Shown here in pieces: positions 4,716 through 6,135 of a stretch of 6,135 bases of DNA (position 1 is its first letter; each line of letters starts with the position of its first letter). The stretch is from the NCBI GenBank assembly GCA_013153415.1, contig JAADEO010000236.1:1-6135 (forward strand). Direction: 5' to 3'. The stretch comes from Deltaproteobacteria bacterium (GTDB lineage Bacteria > Desulfobacterota > Anaeroferrophillalia > Anaeroferrophillales > Tharpellaceae). The translations under genes and the position numbers were made by a program. The notes beneath the pieces are model-generated. The model was not told where the DNA came from, searched no databases, and saw only the letters and a list, made by a program, of their open reading frames with translations.

Positions 4716-6135
4716 ATGAAAGAATATTGTAAAATTGAAGTTGCGGGTAGTGATGTCAGTTTCGAATCCGGCAAAATCGCCAAACAGGCCAACGGCGCCG
4801 TCATGGTGCGCCAGGGCGATACCATGGTCCTGGTGACTGCGGTCGCCGCCCGTAAAGGCCGCGAGGGGATCGATTTCTTCCCCCTGACGGTCGACTACCA
4901 GGAAAAAACCTACGCCGCCGGCAAGATTCCGGGCGGCTTTTTCAAACGCGAAGGCCGGCTGAGTGACCGGGAAACCCTGGCCTCGCGCCTGATCGACCGG
5001 CCTCTGCGGCCGTTGTTTCCCAAAGGTTTCACCTGTGAGACCCAGATTATCGCCACGGTCATGTCATCGGATAATATCAACGATCCGGCGATCCTGGCCC
5101 TGACCGGGGCTTCGGCCGCCCTGATGATCTCCGATATCCCCTTCGAGGGTCCGGTGGCTGCGGTCCGGGTCGCCCGGGTCGACGGCAAGCTGATGGTCAA
5201 TCCCGGTTTTCCCGAGGTCGACGAGAGCGATCTCGATATCATCATGGCCTGCAGCCGTGAGGCCGTGGTCATGGTCGAAGGCGGGGCGGACGAGGCCGAT
5301 GAAGAGGTCATGCTCGAAGCCCTGGAGCTGGGGCACAAAGCGGCCCAGCCTTTCATTGATGCTCAGCTCGAGATGGCTGCCAAAGTCGGGCTGGAAAAAC
5401 GCGAGGTGGTGGCGCCCGAGGTCAATACCGAACTGGTGGCCCTGATCAATGAATATTTCGCTGATCGTTTCGATCAGGGGATCGCGATTGCCGACAAGCT
5501 CGAACGGCAGAACTACTTCAGTGCCCTGAAGGATGAAATCCGGGAGCGTCTGGCCGAGGCTGAAATCCCCGAAGACGGCCTGGGCGAGGTTTTCGAGGAG
5601 CGCCTGGGCCAGGCGATCCGGCGCCAGATCAGCACTACGAAAACCCGGATCGGCGGCCGCAAGGTCGATGAGATCCGTGATATCAACTGCGAAGTCTCTT
5701 TCCTGCCGCGCACGCATGGGTCGGCCCTTTTTACCCGGGGTGAAACCCAGGCCGTGGTCACCGTAACCCTGGGAACCTCGGTGGATGAGCAGCGTATCGA
5801 TTCGCTGCGCGGCAATACCTTCAACCCCTTCATGCTGCACTATAACTTCCCCCCCTACAGCGTCGGCGAAGTCCGTTTTCTGCGCGGCCCGGGCCGGCGG
5901 GAGATCGGTCACGGCACCCTGGCCCGCCGGGCTCTGAAAGCGGTGCTGCCCAGCGACGAGCAATTTCCCTACACGATCCGGATCGTCTCCGACATCACCG
6001 AATCCAACGGTTCCTCGTCGATGGCCACGGTCTGCGGCGGAGCTCTGGCCCTGATGGATGCCGGGGTGCCGATCAAGGCCCCGGTCGCCGGGATCGCCAT
6101 GGGCCTGATCCAGGAGGGTGACGAATTCATCATCC
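4716..6135 (+). CDS. pnp: Polyribonucleotide nucleotidyltransferase (PNPase), 3' truncated by the window edge
   Basis: Phosphate-dependent 3'-to-5' exoribonuclease, a homotrimeric ring that degrades mRNA and can add heteropolymeric tails. The frame is open from ATG 4716 to the window end, 473 of roughly 700 residues. The first RNase PH-like core (about 1-215) includes DFFPLTVDYQEKTYAAGKIPGG and FFKREGR (75-81), which contacts RNA in the ring. A helical linker (about 240-310) follows. The second core begins near 320 and shows RGETQAVVTVTLGT, FPPYSVGE, RREIGHG (394-400) and the phosphate-binding NGSSSMA (431-437). The window stops just before the expected Asp-rich catalytic segment (E. coli D486, D492) and the KH and S1 domains, so intactness of the active site cannot be judged. 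It is separated from rpsO by a terminator and a structured leader. The rpsO-pnp order is widely conserved. Identity is near certain. Confidence 0.98.
   Translation, partial: MKEYCKIEVAGSDVSFESGKIAKQANGAVMVRQGDTMVLVTAVAARKGREGIDFFPLTVDYQEKTYAAGKIPGGFFKREGRLSDRETLASRLIDRPLRPLFPKGFTCETQIIATVMSSDNINDPAILALTGASAALMISDIPFEGPVAAVRVARVDGKLMVNPGFPEVDESDLDIIMACSREAVVMVEGGADEADEEVMLEALELGHKAAQPFIDAQLEMAAKVGLEKREVVAPEVNTELVALINEYFADRFDQGIAIADKLERQNYFSALKDEIRERLAEAEIPEDGLGEVFEERLGQAIRRQISTTKTRIGGRKVDEIRDINCEVSFLPRTHGSALFTRGETQAVVTVTLGTSVDEQRIDSLRGNTFNPFMLHYNFPPYSVGEVRFLRGPGRREIGHGTLARRALKAVLPSDEQFPYTIRIVSDITESNGSSSMATVCGGALALMDAGVPIKAPVAGIAMGLIQEGDEFII

Noticed and set aside
4160..4825. Open frame on the minus strand spanning rpsO, the spacer and the start of pnp
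   Set aside because: It runs through the rpsO coding region, the intrinsic terminator and the pnp start in antisense. No domain or convincing Shine-Dalgarno was seen. Lower GC in this region makes it slightly less trivial, but nothing supports a real gene.
5064..5963. Open frame on the minus strand (about 299 codons) opposite pnp
   Set aside because: It lies wholly within conserved PNPase sequence on the other strand, has no recognisable domain, and is explained by the codon bias of pnp.

Overview
This is an ordinary and well-conserved translation / RNA-metabolism block from a high-GC bacterium. It carries infB (5' end cut off by the window), rbfA, a DHH-family nanoRNase/pAp phosphatase (nrnA-type), truB, rpsO and pnp (3' end cut off). 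All six genes are on the + strand. Gene order and protein character suggest Desulfobacterota (former Deltaproteobacteria), perhaps near Desulfuromonadia. That placement is inference from the nrnA gene between rbfA and truB and from general resemblance of the IF2 and PNPase sequences; no search was run.

Layout. Positions 1-4055 form a tightly packed, co-directional run that looks like one transcription unit. infB ends in tandem stops and rbfA starts 18 nt later. The rbfA stop codon abuts the nrnA ATG with no gap, and the nrnA stop overlaps the truB ATG by one base. Positions 4056-4195 (140 nt) are AT-rich and non-coding. They hold an imperfect hairpin, a TATAAT box and a strong Shine-Dalgarno sequence before rpsO. 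Positions 4466-4715 (250 nt, rpsO to pnp) are non-coding and unusually structured: several GC-rich hairpins, a textbook Rho-independent terminator, and one more hairpin in what would be the pnp leader. pnp then runs off the window at 6135, just before its expected catalytic aspartates.

How the genes work together. IF2 drives initiation, RbfA matures the 30S subunit, TruB makes the T-loop pseudouridine of tRNA, and S15 nucleates assembly of the central domain of 16S rRNA. PNPase degrades RNA 3' to 5', and NrnA-type enzymes finish off the short oligonucleotides that PNPase cannot digest.

I found no mobile element, CRISPR array, tRNA/rRNA gene, defence system or unknown gene, and no evidence of an undescribed system. 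The parts worth a second look are the two structured intergenic regions flanking rpsO, where S15 and PNPase autoregulation would be expected to act.
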